From the NCBI GenBank assembly GCA_040756655.1, contig JBFLYN010000001.1, forward strand, positions 165,943-229,942: a stretch of 64,000 bases of DNA. Direction: 5' to 3'. The DNA is from JBFLYN01 sp040756655. Lineage in GTDB: Bacteria; Bacillota; Sulfobacillia; UBA8153. This document shows, piece by piece, positions 26,411 through 34,278 of this stretch; the first letter of the stretch is position 1; every line of letters starts with the position of its first letter. The position numbers and the translations under genes are program-made. The notes under the pieces are model-generated. The model saw only the letters and a list, made by a program, of their open reading frames with translations, did no database searches and was not told where the DNA came from.

Positions 26411-27616
26411 TCATTGAGACAGGTGAAACTTGCCGTGCAGGGCCCGGACGGCGGTGTCCGAGTGCTCCTGGGGAACCAGGCAGGATATGGATAGGTGTGA
26501 ATCGGCTGTTTGCAGGATCCTCACCCCAGCGTCGTGGAGCGCCGAGGCCACTGCCGCCATGACCCCCGGCACCCCGCGCATGCCGGCACCGATAACCGAC
26601 ACTTTGGCACAACCCGGCCGGATGCTGGGGAAAAATCCCGCTCTCTCCATTACGTCCTGGGCCTCTTGCGCCACGCCTTCTGCGACTATGAAAGCCTTGC
26701 GGCCGGGCGTGACCAGGATCATGTCCAGGCTGATACGTTGGTCGGCCAGCGCTTTGAACAGCCGTAATTCGTCCCCGCTGCCCTGGTCAGGGCCGAAGTC
26801 CACCTGCACCTGAACCATTCCGCCGATGCTGGTGACTCCGGTAACTGTCCTCGGGTGTCCACCCACCAGCGGCTGTCCGGTGACTGTGGTCCCCATGCTA
26901 TCGCTGAAGGTGGACCGGATGTGTAGCTGTAGGTCATACCTGCGAGCTAGTTCTACCGCCACAGGATGGATCACCTTGGCCCCCTCGTGGGCGAACTGGC
27001 AGAGTTCGTCGTAAGTGATGCTGGGAATGGTGCGCGCGTCGGGGACGACCCGGGGATCAGCTGTAAGCACCCCGTCAACATCAGTGTAGATCTCTGTTTC
27101 CTGGGCCTCCAGGGCCACTCCCAGGGCCACCGCCGAGATGTCGCTGCCACCGCGGCCCAGCGTGGTGATGTCCCCGCTCTCGGTCTGACCCTGGAAACCG
27201 GCCACCACCACCACGAATCCTTCTTTGAGGTGGCGCTGCAAGTGCGAAGGTTCAACCCGCCTGATGCGGGCCTGCGTGAAGTTGGTGTCAGTTACTATCC
27301 CCGCCTGCCAGCCTGTGAGTGCCAGAGCGCGGATGCCTTCGCGGCGCAGAGCGTTGGTCATCACCACGCTGGAGATGATCTCCCCGCACGCAGCCATGAG
27401 GTCCAGCTCCCGGGGAGCCGTATTATGGTACAACGACCTTGCCAGGCCCAGCAACGTGTCGGTGGCGTAGGGCTCGCCCTTCCTGCCCATGGCGGAGACA
27501 ACCACACACACATCGTACCCCTTGTCCAAATGCGCCCGCACCCTGGCCACTGCCAACTGCCTGCTCTCCTCAGACGCTACAGACGTGCCCCCGAACTTTA
27601 AAACGGCAATTGCCAA
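26411..27616 (-). CDS. dapG: Aspartate kinase
   Basis: 401 residues, the size of the Bacillus DapG/LysC alpha form. The kinase domain begins VLKFGGTSVAS and includes VVSAMGRKG, GEIISSVV, FQGQTESGDITTLGRGGSD and TDVDGVLTADPR. Two ACT domains follow (VTSIGGMVQVQVDFG and VSVIGAGMRGVPGVMA), where lysine, threonine or diaminopimelate would bind for feedback control; which one cannot be told. I set the start at TTG 27614..27616 so that the protein begins MAIAVLKFGG. The frame reaches 27658 but has no support there. Paired with dapA. Confidence 0.92.
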   Translation of the reverse strand: MAIAVLKFGGTSVASEESRQLAVARVRAHLDKGYDVCVVVSAMGRKGEPYATDTLLGLARSLYHNTAPRELDLMAACGEIISSVVMTNALRREGIRALALTGWQAGIVTDTNFTQARIRRVEPSHLQRHLKEGFVVVVAGFQGQTESGDITTLGRGGSDISAVALGVALEAQETEIYTDVDGVLTADPRVVPDARTIPSITYDELCQFAHEGAKVIHPVAVELARRYDLQLHIRSTFSDSMGTTVTGQPLVGGHPRTVTGVTSIGGMVQVQVDFGPDQGSGDELRLFKALADQRISLDMILVTPGRKAFIVAEGVAQEAQDVMERAGFFPSIRPGCAKVSVIGAGMRGVPGVMAAVASALHDAGVRILQTADSHLSISCLVPQEHSDTAVRALHGKFHLSQ

Positions 27617-28230
27617 GACAGAAAACCCCCAAATCCTGCTTGCATGATCCCGGAACATAGTATGTCACCTGCTGCTCACCCGTGAAACCGGCCCGGCCGG
27701 GCCGCGAGACCGCGCTCCTCTTCTCCATCTCCGCAGTGCCGGGCCGCGATATCGCTGTTCCCTTGCTACCGGTCGGACCTAGGGCCCAGGATCAGTCGTC
27801 GACCGTCCCGGTTACACCGTGAAAGAAGGCTTTGGGTACCACCGCCTCCCATGCCCATTTCACTCGCCGGCATGGCTTGCGGTGGCCGGGGAAGAACGTG
27901 CTCCGGCTGGTTCGGGGATCCTCAGGTGGACTGCGCCTGGGGCGTATCCCAGGGGCGGGGTCAATGTCCGTCGCGGTTCTCTTTCGCCTCCGGTTGGGCA
28001 AAGAAGCTCCGTGGATGGACGCTGGAACTCACCATACCTCTCCGGTTTCTCCCTGCGGGATCTTGTGGTTCCTAAATCCGCAGGTAACCACAGGATGTTG
28101 TTGTTGTCAATAGCCCTGGGCACTGAGTCGTCCCCGGTTTTCCAGGTCAGTGACCTAGTAAGAACGAGATAGAATGAGCAAATTGTAGACCCATTAGCTC
28201 AATTAGATCTATTTCCCTCTCACAGGAATA
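27617..28230. other. Long non-coding stretch upstream of aspartokinase
   Basis: About 600 bases without a convincing gene on either strand; the short frames present lack ribosome sites and family resemblance. A minus-strand leader for the aspartokinase transcript is expected. There is a TGGTACC string near 27836 and a 6-bp stem CGGTCG/CGACCG near 27768-27805, but neither a T-box nor a lysine riboswitch could be assembled. Confidence 0.4.
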
Positions 28231-28261
28231 TTTGGGTGCATATGACGAAAGGGGCCCCCTT

Positions 28262-28845
28262 CCTTCCATGAGTAGTTTACCATCAATCCAGCAACATGCC
28301 CAGGGTCTAAGCAAGCCCCAGCGAACCAACCTGGCCCTCTTCGTGGATGCCCTCATCCAGTTCCAGACCAGCGTCATTAACCAGCTGGCAGCTGGCCTCG
28401 TCAGACGCTCCGGACTGGCGCTGAGGCATGCCATCAAGCGGACGCACCGGTTTCTCGCTAACACTCACTGGGACGATACGGCTATCGCCAAGATCATCAT
28501 CAGTCGGATCTGGCCGCGCCTGCAACGCTGGCAGTTCATCTCCGTGATTAGATTATCGACTGGACCTACCGCGAAGAACAAAGCCAGGCCCAGTGGTGGT
28601 CCCTGGTGGCATCGATTCCCCTGCGGGGAAGGGGCATTCCCCTGCTATGCTGGTCCATTCCTAAGGCCTACTTCGAGCCCTACCTGAGCCAGAATCAGTT
28701 TGAGGAAGCTTTCATGACTCAGTTACTGCAGCTGCTGCCGGCCGCTGACCACCGCCGATTGCTGTTTATCTGCGACCGCGGCTTCGCCCGAGCTAAACTC
28801 CTTCAGTGGCTGCAGGCGCATCCTCAACTGCCCGATCTAGCCACC
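28262..28845 (+). pseudogene. IS4-like DDE transposase, 5' two-thirds only, frameshifted
   Basis: The ATG at 28268 opens a frame reading MSSLPSIQQHAQGLSKPQRTN, typical of an IS4-type transposase N-terminus. Near 28545 the frame shifts, and the catalytic region continues as IIDWTYREEQSQAQWWSL, then GIPLLCWSIP and the second catalytic Asp in LLFICDRGFARAKLLQW. After about 28845 similarity ends and IS66 sequence begins, so the third acidic residue and the right end are missing. Inactive. Confidence 0.75.
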
Positions 28846-28924
28846 AGCCATCCGCCAGTTCTCGGCCGGAGGCGGCTTCATGCTGTACAGAGTCCGTGTC
28901 CTAACTACCACTTCACCAAACTGA

Positions 28925-29932
28925 ACCTGCTTACGGCAGGAACGCAAATCCTGCCCCCACTGCGGGGAAGTGTCCAGGGCCCCTTTCCCGCCGGACGTTA
29001 CCCAGCCCACCCAGTACGGAACCCGGGTCTGGGCGGTGGCGGCCTACCTGAGCCAGTACCAACTGCTCCCCTACGACCGCATCAAGGAGCTTTTCACCGA
29101 CCTCTTCAGCCACGCCATCAGCCCGGCCACCGTGGTCGCGGCCAATCACGCCCTGGCGGACCAACTGGTACCGGTGGAAGAGGAGACGAAGGACCAGATC
29201 CGCCAGGCTTTCGTGGCCCACTTCGACGAGACGGGCATCAGCATCGACGGCCGGCTCCACTGGCTCCATACCGCGGGTACCGCCACCGCTATCGTATACT
29301 CCCCACATCCGCGGCGCGGGCGCGCGGCCCTGGAGCACATGGACGTGCTGCCCCGCTTTACCGGCACGGCGGTGCACGACGCCTGGGTTCCCTACTTCGC
29401 CCATACCGGGAACCGCCACGCCCTCTGCAACGCCTATCACCTCCGGGAGCTCACCTCCCTGGTCGAGCAGGGGCAGGCCTGGGCCCAGGAGATGATCGAC
29501 TTCCTGTTCGACAGCAAGCAGGCCTTGGAAAGGGCCAGGACCCACACCGGCTGCCTTGAGTGGGAAGAGCTGGAACGCCTGGCAAGGCGGTACACCGAGG
29601 TGCTGGCCCACGGCCGGGAGGAGAACCCGCTCCCGGCTGTGCCCCGTCCCGCCGGTCGGCGCGGCAGACCCGGGCAAACGCCAGCCCAAAACCTGCTCGA
29701 CCGGCTGGAGCAACACCGCCCCGCGGTGCTCGCCTTCATGTACGACTTCGAGGTGCCCTTCGACAACAACCTGGCAGAGCGCGACCTGCGCATGGTCAAG
29801 GTGCAGCAGAAGATCTCCGGTACCTTCCGCAGCTTCGCCGGTGCACAGGTCTTCTGCGGCATCCGCGGCTACATCTCGTCCGTGCGCAAGCGGGGCCAGT
29901 CGGTCCTGGTGGCGCTCGAGGCTGGCTTACCA
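28925..29932 (+). pseudogene. IS66-family transposase, both ends missing
   Basis: The frame opens after a TGA at 28922..28924 and reads CLRQERKSCPHCGEVSRAPF, the zinc-finger region just before the IS66 catalytic core. It continues through TQPTQYGTRVWAVAAYLSQ, HFDETGISIDGRLHWLH, HALCNAYHLREL and DNNLAERDLRMVKVQQKISG to GYISSVRKRGQSVLVALEAG. The N-terminal 150 or so residues of a full IS66 TnpC are absent, and the last residues are replaced by sequence of another element. The remaining core is open and unbroken, so the join may be recent. No TnpA or TnpB genes are present. Confidence 0.85.
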
Positions 29933-30102
29933 TCATCCTGGACAAATAGCCCTTGTAAGAGATCACCATCTACGGTAACCTGATAGTGAGCCATCCTTAA
30001 TCTCCCTCCTGGTGGTTGAGATTTGTGGTATTTCTTGTCTACCAGAGGGAGGGGTGGCTCTCCTGCTTAAAGCCCCCACCAATTTTACACCATCATAATG
30101 GA
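29933..30102 (-). mobile_element. Left-end fragment of an IS256-family element
   Basis: On the minus strand an ATG at about 29993 begins MAHYQVTVDGDLLQGLFVQDDG, the hallmark N-terminus of IS256/mutator transposases, with GGAGGGAG upstream. The leader in front (30000-30102) and the sequence TGATGGTGTAAAATTGG near 30080-30100 resemble an IS256 end. The gene stops after about 22 codons where it meets the IS66 fragment. Confidence 0.65.
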
Positions 30103-30350
30103 CACTACTCATCACCAGCATCCCGCGTGGATATACCTGGAGCGTACATCCCGACGACCAGGCGCTCCAAGAGTCGGGTGAATGCATGACGTTTAGTCAA
30201 AAAACTAACATGGTCATCCGGACCCACGCTCCGCTTTCGGCCGCCTGTTCAACCCCACAGTATATGGGAAATGTTAGTAGAACTTAAGGCCGTGGTAATC
30301 CGGGCTAGAGCTCTGGGGTGTCATACCACCCGCTTATGCCCAGCCGGCTC
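30103..30350. other. Non-coding spacer between IS remnants and intron relic
   Basis: About 250 bases in which I see no gene, repeat or promoter that can be defended. The part next to 30350 is the 3' exon side of the intron relic. Confidence 0.4.
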
Positions 30351-30422
30351 ATCGAGTAGGAGGGGGCGGTTAACCCCCGTCCTCTCACACCACCCGGCAT
30401 GCGGGTCCGCACCGGGCGGTTC
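30351..30422 (-). ncRNA. Group II intron domains V and VI
   Basis: Domain V is 35 bases (30388..30422): GAACCGCC and GGTGGTG form the base of the hairpin, with a GTGCGG/CCGCAT upper stem. Domain VI (30351..30387) has GAGAGGACGGGGG and CCCCCTCCTAC arms with an unpaired A near the 3' end, the usual branch point, and the intron ends in AT. These are the most conserved parts of the ribozyme and appear intact. Confidence 0.8.
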
Positions 30423-30453
30423 ACCAGGCGCTGGGGGACCCTTGAACGGAGTC

Positions 30454-30645
30454 CTAGGCATCGCCTACTGGCGCGCATTGCTCCATTAACCGCTCGTCTC
30501 GTTGCTCTTCGCAGGATGTGGGCCGGGGTTGTGCCGTCGGCAAACTCGGCCCTCCCACCGGCAGTAGTGGCAGTTGTTCTGTCACCCTGGGCGGGCAGGT
30601 CCCGGACGGGCTTTTCTGCTGTCGGGGCTTGCCGTGCGGACGCAC
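30454..30645 (-). pseudogene. Stub of group II intron maturase/reverse transcriptase gene
   Basis: The frame reads MRPHGKPRQQKSPSG and later TSCEEQRDERLMEQCAPVGDA. The segment up to LMEQ looks like the start of a class C intron-encoded protein, in which the reverse-transcriptase fingers normally follow. Here it stops seven residues later. Nearly the whole protein, about 400 residues, is missing by deletion inside domain IV. Confidence 0.4.
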
Positions 30646-31036
30646 CGCGTCCCATCCCTGCCTAGTGTTCGGCCCTTCCCAGCGGCACCGCCGCTGGTAC
30701 GTATGGCCTCTGCTGACTCCTGCCGGCTAACCGCGCCTCTCAGCGCGGGTTACCTTCCGGCGTGCCGGCAGGCCTCCCCAGGTAAGAACCAGTACTTTCA
30801 CCGCACGCCCGCCCGGTTTACAGCACCGCCCTTGACCCATCTTGGGCTTTGCCTGGCAGGCTCACCCAGGCGATGCTGCCCCGTCCAGGGTTCGTGCTCC
30901 TCGGGCCGCGGCTTTGCCTCCGGCTTCCTTCAGATTCCGCGTCGCCGCGGACACCCTTGCCTTCGGCTAGGGGTTGTACGGGGCCACCCTCCCCACGGGA
31001 CATTTGCCCGCCGGCACTCGCCCATGCCGGCCGCAA

Positions 31037-31068
31037 AGCAAACGACCCCCCGCCAGGGGGGGCGTTTG
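31037..31068 (-). terminator. Terminator of the general-stress-protein gene
   Basis: On the minus strand AAACGCCCCCCC and GGGGGGTCGTTT form a long GC-rich stem with a short TGG-type loop (31040..31067), followed by GCTTTGC. It begins about 15 bases after the stop codon at 31082 and directly precedes the intron relic. Confidence 0.75.
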
Positions 31069-31081
31069 TCGCGTCCTGGAG

Positions 31082-31585
31082 CTACCTGCGATCGGCGTCG
31101 TGGGTCTCCACTTCCTGGGCTCCGTTCTCCCGGAGGATCCTGGCTGCCCGGTCCACTCGCCGCTCATCGGCCCTAATTAGCGCAAGAATGTGGCCTTCAC
31201 GCAGGCGTGATTCGTAATGGCGGCCTCGTTCCTCTGGAATACCCCAGTCGATGAGGCCCCCGGCCACACCTCCGGTCACTGCGCCCGTGAGCGCTCCGGC
31301 AATGGGTCCCGCAGCAATGATCGGGCCAATGCCCGGGATAGCGAGAGCACCCACTCCCGCCAGCAGACCGGCCAGACCACCCAGCACTCCGCCGGTGGCC
31401 ACCCCCTCCGACAATTCGTCATCGCCGACGCCCATGGTAGTGGCGCCTCCGTCATCGCCCCGGCCCTTATCTTCCCGGGCGAGAACGGACACTTCGGTCT
31501 CGTCGAACCCGCTGTCTCTTAGCTCGCGAAGGGCCTTTTCCACCTGGCCCCTGGACTTGAACACGCCAATTACCGTCTTCTCCAT
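31082..31585 (-). CDS. General stress protein 17M-like (YflT family)
   Basis: 167 residues from the ATG at 31583..31585. The N-terminal module (MEKTVIGVFKSRGQVEKALREL, SGFDETEVSVLARED) and the C-terminal repeat of that fold (LREGHILALIRADERRVDRAARIL) flank a glycine/alanine-rich, probably membrane-inserting middle (GALAIPGIGPIIAAGPIAGALTG). This architecture is common in stress-induced proteins of Bacillota whose molecular role is unclear. The ribosome site is weak (GGGCGGG). It stands alone, with its own terminator. Confidence 0.7.
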   Translation of the reverse strand: MEKTVIGVFKSRGQVEKALRELRDSGFDETEVSVLAREDKGRGDDGGATTMGVGDDELSEGVATGGVLGGLAGLLAGVGALAIPGIGPIIAAGPIAGALTGAVTGGVAGGLIDWGIPEERGRHYESRLREGHILALIRADERRVDRAARILRENGAQEVETHDADRR

Positions 31586-31653
31586 GTTGTCACCCGCCCT
31601 TGTCGGCATTGTTCCACCCTATTATGCCCCGGGGTGGAAAGCCGATACTGGCC

Positions 31654-31977
31654 TCACCCCCGGGCACGGTGAGCGGTCGGCGGTAACCACGGCTGGATGA
31701 TGGCCAGCAAAACGGCCAGGGCTGCCAGCGGGTCAAAGCTGAGGCCACGATATTCTACGGGATTGGGAACGTTCAGCTTCAAAAACTCGTTTAGGGCAAC
31801 AAGGGCCAGGTACACACCTCCCGCAACGCCAAGGAACTCCCGCAAAGCCCTGGACACCGGTGAGTCCAGCGGCCCTTCGCCCTCGTAGCTGAGCCTTTGG
31901 AGATTGCGGGCCCGCCTCATAACCGTCAGTGCCAAGACAGCAAGGACAGCTATGAGAGTCAAACCCCGAACCAGCAT
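31654..31977 (-). CDS. Small membrane protein, unknown function
   Basis: 107 residues with GGGAGGG seven bases before the ATG. The first helix is GLTLIAVLAVLALTVM, a second spans FLGVAGGVYLALVAL, and a third PLAALAVLLAIIQPWL lies near the end. A basic loop (RRARNLQRLSYEGEG) separates helices one and two. No family was recognised. It lies between the stress protein and the Spo0E-like gene, all on the minus strand. Confidence 0.6.
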   Translation of the reverse strand: MLVRGLTLIAVLAVLALTVMRRARNLQRLSYEGEGPLDSPVSRALREFLGVAGGVYLALVALNEFLKLNVPNPVEYRGLSFDPLAALAVLLAIIQPWLPPTAHRARG

Positions 31978-32033
31978 GGCGTGTCCCTCCCTTGGGTCCT
32001 TTGATTAGAAGCTATGCCTTTATGGGAGGGAAA

Positions 32034-32064
32034 AGGACAAAAAGAAATCGGTCCTGAGAGGACC
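32034..32064 (-). terminator. Terminator after the Spo0E-like gene
   Basis: Minus strand: GGTCCT, CTC, AGGACC form a hairpin (32050..32064), followed by GATTTCTTTTTGTCC. It sits about 30 bases beyond the stop codon at 32093. Confidence 0.75.
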
Positions 32065-32092
32065 TGATTGGTAGATGGAACTGGTTTGTATC

Positions 32093-32308
32093 TCAGCCCA
32101 CGTCCGACCTGGATACACATCGGGGAAACCTGGCCATGAACAGTACGATCAGGCGGTCAAGTTCGTCACTTAGTTTTCGGAGCTCACCACTGTCTCGTAG
32201 GTCGTGGCCATCACCAGCAACCCGGTTTAGGATCATCCGTAGCCGTTCGATCTCTTCGCTCAGGGAATCCTCGCTGCAAAGGTCCCTTTCCGTTGCAGCC
32301 ACCCCCAT
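32093..32308 (-). CDS. Spo0E-like sporulation aspartyl-phosphate phosphatase
   Basis: 71 residues. It has the two-helix Spo0E pattern: LSEEIERLRMILNRVAG, then DSGELRKLSDELDRLIVLFM, which contains the SDELD signature with the catalytic Asp. These small proteins dephosphorylate Spo0A-P and delay sporulation, so this gene is an argument that the organism forms spores. GGAG stands six bases before the ATG. A TATAAT lies about 55 bases upstream (near 32364), but no good -35 box is seen. Confidence 0.75.
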   Translation of the reverse strand: MGVAATERDLCSEDSLSEEIERLRMILNRVAGDGHDLRDSGELRKLSDELDRLIVLFMARFPRCVSRSDVG

Positions 32309-32530
32309 CGTTTTCTCCGCTCAGGCAACTGCAGCCGGACGCTATGGGCTCTTTTCACCACCATTATAGGTCATGTCCAGCTCCGCGGCTACCACAATCG
32401 TTCCCCATTTTACGACACGAATTGCCCCCTAAACCCCCTTTTACCTTGGATTTTTTATCGCGCGTTCCCGGCGTAGTCGGTCGTGAGTTTACAGCCATCG
32501 CACGTGGCCGGACAGGATGTCGAAGCCCTC
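32309..32530. other. Spacer between Spo0E-like gene and vanW
   Basis: About 220 bases with no gene seen. The TATAAT near 32364 on the minus strand may belong to the Spo0E-like gene. A terminator for vanW is not obvious. Confidence 0.35.
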
Positions 32531-33376
32531 CTATGGTCCGGCCTGGGCCGGACCCAGCACTGTAAACCAGACCCGGTGCCCGTCGGATCCTGCGCGGATC
32601 AGCACGGGCCGGCCGGTGGTGTTGCGGAGTTTGAGGTCCTTGTAGTACTGGGCCACGGTGGCGTCACGGCCTTCGGGAACGTAGCTTACAGGTTGGCTAT
32701 GGCCGTGGCGCTCCAGCACTGCCAGGCCCGCGGCCACGGCGGCGTTGAACAGGGTAGTCGAAACCTGGCAGATCCCACCCCCGACCCCAGGTACCAGCTC
32801 TTCTCCCACGATCACTGGAGCTTCCTGGAAGCCCCGGCTCTCCGTCACCGGCCCGATGGCAAAGTTGAAGGAAAACGCCTGCCCGGGGTAAAGCAAGGTG
32901 TTATCAAGTAAAGAGGCAGCCAGGCGAATATTGCTCCGGCGCTCCGGAGTGCCCGCTATGATAGTGGCATAAGCACCGAGGGTGCGGGTGAGGCTGGAGA
33001 CATCGGCAGTGGTGAAGCGCGGGGGGACGTCGAACACCACCAGCTGGCACCCGGTGCCCGGACCGGCTTGCAACACCAGACTCACCGTGGCCCGGACATC
33101 CACGGCCAGCCCGGGGAGGTCTGGGATGATTCTTCCGGTGGACCGCTCCACGGCCGCGTCCCGGGGAACGCGTTCCACCCCGGCCGCCAGTGCCCGCACC
33201 AGCGTTTCCAGTTCGTGGGCGAGCATTCCCGTAACCAAGTGGCCTTCCAGGGTTACGCCGGGTTTGGCGGCGTGCAAAAGGCGCTGGGTCCACTGGTGGC
33301 CACCGAAGGTAAGCCATGCCACGCACGCACCTACCAACACCGCGCTCAGCAGGCGCCGGACCCAGACCAAGGTCAC
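32531..33376 (-). CDS. VanW family protein
   Basis: 281 residues. An N-terminal membrane helix (RLLSAVLVGACVAWLTFGG) anchors it. The VanW domain is clear in the C-terminal half: RRSNIRLAASLLDNTLLYPGQ, FSFNFAIGPVTESRGF, ELVPGVGGGICQVSTTLFNAA and RDATVAQYYKDLKLRN. VanW domains occur on cell-surface proteins of Firmicutes; the biochemical role is not established. The start is GTG, with GAGGAGG upstream. It follows endonuclease IV by about 50 bases. Confidence 0.85.
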   Translation of the reverse strand: MTLVWVRRLLSAVLVGACVAWLTFGGHQWTQRLLHAAKPGVTLEGHLVTGMLAHELETLVRALAAGVERVPRDAAVERSTGRIIPDLPGLAVDVRATVSLVLQAGPGTGCQLVVFDVPPRFTTADVSSLTRTLGAYATIIAGTPERRSNIRLAASLLDNTLLYPGQAFSFNFAIGPVTESRGFQEAPVIVGEELVPGVGGGICQVSTTLFNAAVAAGLAVLERHGHSQPVSYVPEGRDATVAQYYKDLKLRNTTGRPVLIRAGSDGHRVWFTVLGPAQAGP

Positions 33377-33423
33377 CAGCCTCCTCGTGATGCCTAAAAC
33401 AGCTTATGTTCAGGCCGGTAGAC

Positions 33424-34266
33424 CTATGACTGGGAGCGGATGCGCTTGAGAGTCTCCAGGTCAGTGGCATAGTGGCAGTCGGAGCTGACGGGCGTTTCTA
33501 ACACCCCGGCCAGGTGCTCCAGTGCCGGGTGGTTTACCAGCCGCCAGAAGCCTTCCAGGCCAATGAGGCCTTGGCCGATGTGGGCATGGCGGTCCCGCCG
33601 GGATCCCAGCGGATAGACCGAGTCGTTGAGGTGTATGAGATGGAGGCGTTCCAGGCCCAGCCATTCCTCCATCCCATCCAGGCATTCCTCAAGCCCGGTG
33701 TTAGAGGATAGATCGTAGCCGGCAGCAAACGCGTGGGAAGTGTCCAGGCAAAACCCCAGCCGGGATCCGCTTTGGGCAACGGTGGCAATGCGCCTAAGCT
33801 CAGAAAAAACCCAGCCCAGTTCGCGTCCTTGCCCCGCAGTGGTTTCCAAGAGCAGCATCACGCCCGCCGGCGAGTCTTCCAGGGCCCGGCTTACCGCCCT
33901 GGCCGCCCGCTCCAGCCCTTGGTCACGGTCGACCCCGCTCTGGCCGGGGTGGGTTACCACGTAGGTAGCACCCAGCACCGACGCGCGCTGGAGGTCCTGG
34001 CGCAGGACCTCCACGCTGTACTCCCACTTGGCATCATCAGCTGAGGCCAGGTTCACGAAGTATGGCACGTGCACCGAGATGGGCGTGATGTGGCCACCGG
34101 CACACACCCGCCAAAACTCGGCCACTTCAGCTTCCACCAGGACCCGGGCCTGGCCGCCCCGGGGGCTCCGGCTGAATACCTGGAGTGTTTCACATTCCAG
34201 CTGGACGGCCCGGGCGGCCACCTGGGGCCACCCGCCCTGGATGGACAGGTGCGCGCCAAAACGCAA
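33424..34266 (-). CDS. nfo: Deoxyribonuclease IV (endonuclease IV, AP endonuclease)
   Basis: 280 residues, standard length. The trinuclear zinc ligands of the TIM barrel are visible: H in GAHLS, H in VHVPYFVN, H in VTHPGQ, E in LLLETTAGQG, the D and H of CLDTSHAFAAGYD, LIHLNDS, RRDRHAHIGQG and the final E in LETP. It cuts DNA 5' of abasic sites in base-excision repair. It begins 12 bases after pnp and probably belongs to the same transcript. Overall similarity is good, but the N-terminal part is more divergent than usual. Confidence 0.92.
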   Translation of the reverse strand: MRFGAHLSIQGGWPQVAARAVQLECETLQVFSRSPRGGQARVLVEAEVAEFWRVCAGGHITPISVHVPYFVNLASADDAKWEYSVEVLRQDLQRASVLGATYVVTHPGQSGVDRDQGLERAARAVSRALEDSPAGVMLLLETTAGQGRELGWVFSELRRIATVAQSGSRLGFCLDTSHAFAAGYDLSSNTGLEECLDGMEEWLGLERLHLIHLNDSVYPLGSRRDRHAHIGQGLIGLEGFWRLVNHPALEHLAGVLETPVSSDCHYATDLETLKRIRSQS

Positions 34267-34278
34267 GCGCCTGACCTC

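Larger units (their letters stand above)
30351..31036 (-). mobile_element. Group II intron, bacterial class C, with reverse transcriptase ORF deleted
   Basis: Read on the minus strand this closely follows the group IIC ribozyme type known from Oceanobacillus. It has GGCCGGCATGGG near the 5' end, CGAAGGCAAGGGTGTCC, GACGCGGAATCTGAAGGAAG, GAGGAGCACGAAC, TTCTTACCTGGGGAGGCCTG, GGAGTCAGCAGAGGCCATA, domain V (30388..30422) and domain VI ending CCTACTCGAT (30351..30360). It is only about 690 bases long, because domain IV retains just a stub of the maturase frame. The consensus 5' GUGYG reads TTGCG, so splicing competence is doubtful. It lies immediately after a terminator hairpin, the normal target of class C introns. 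Confidence 0.85.

Noticed and set aside
27790..28100. T-box riboswitch upstream of aspartokinase, suggested by GGCGGTGGTACCC on the minus strand
   Set aside because: The bulge TGGTACC is present and a 6-bp A1-like helix can be drawn, but helix A2, the usual GCG after the bulge, the stem I motifs and a terminator with a T-run are all missing.
27617..28230. Short plus-strand frames of 74-117 codons in this stretch
   Set aside because: No ribosome sites, low-complexity translations and several overlapping frames of similar length, as expected of GC-rich non-coding DNA.
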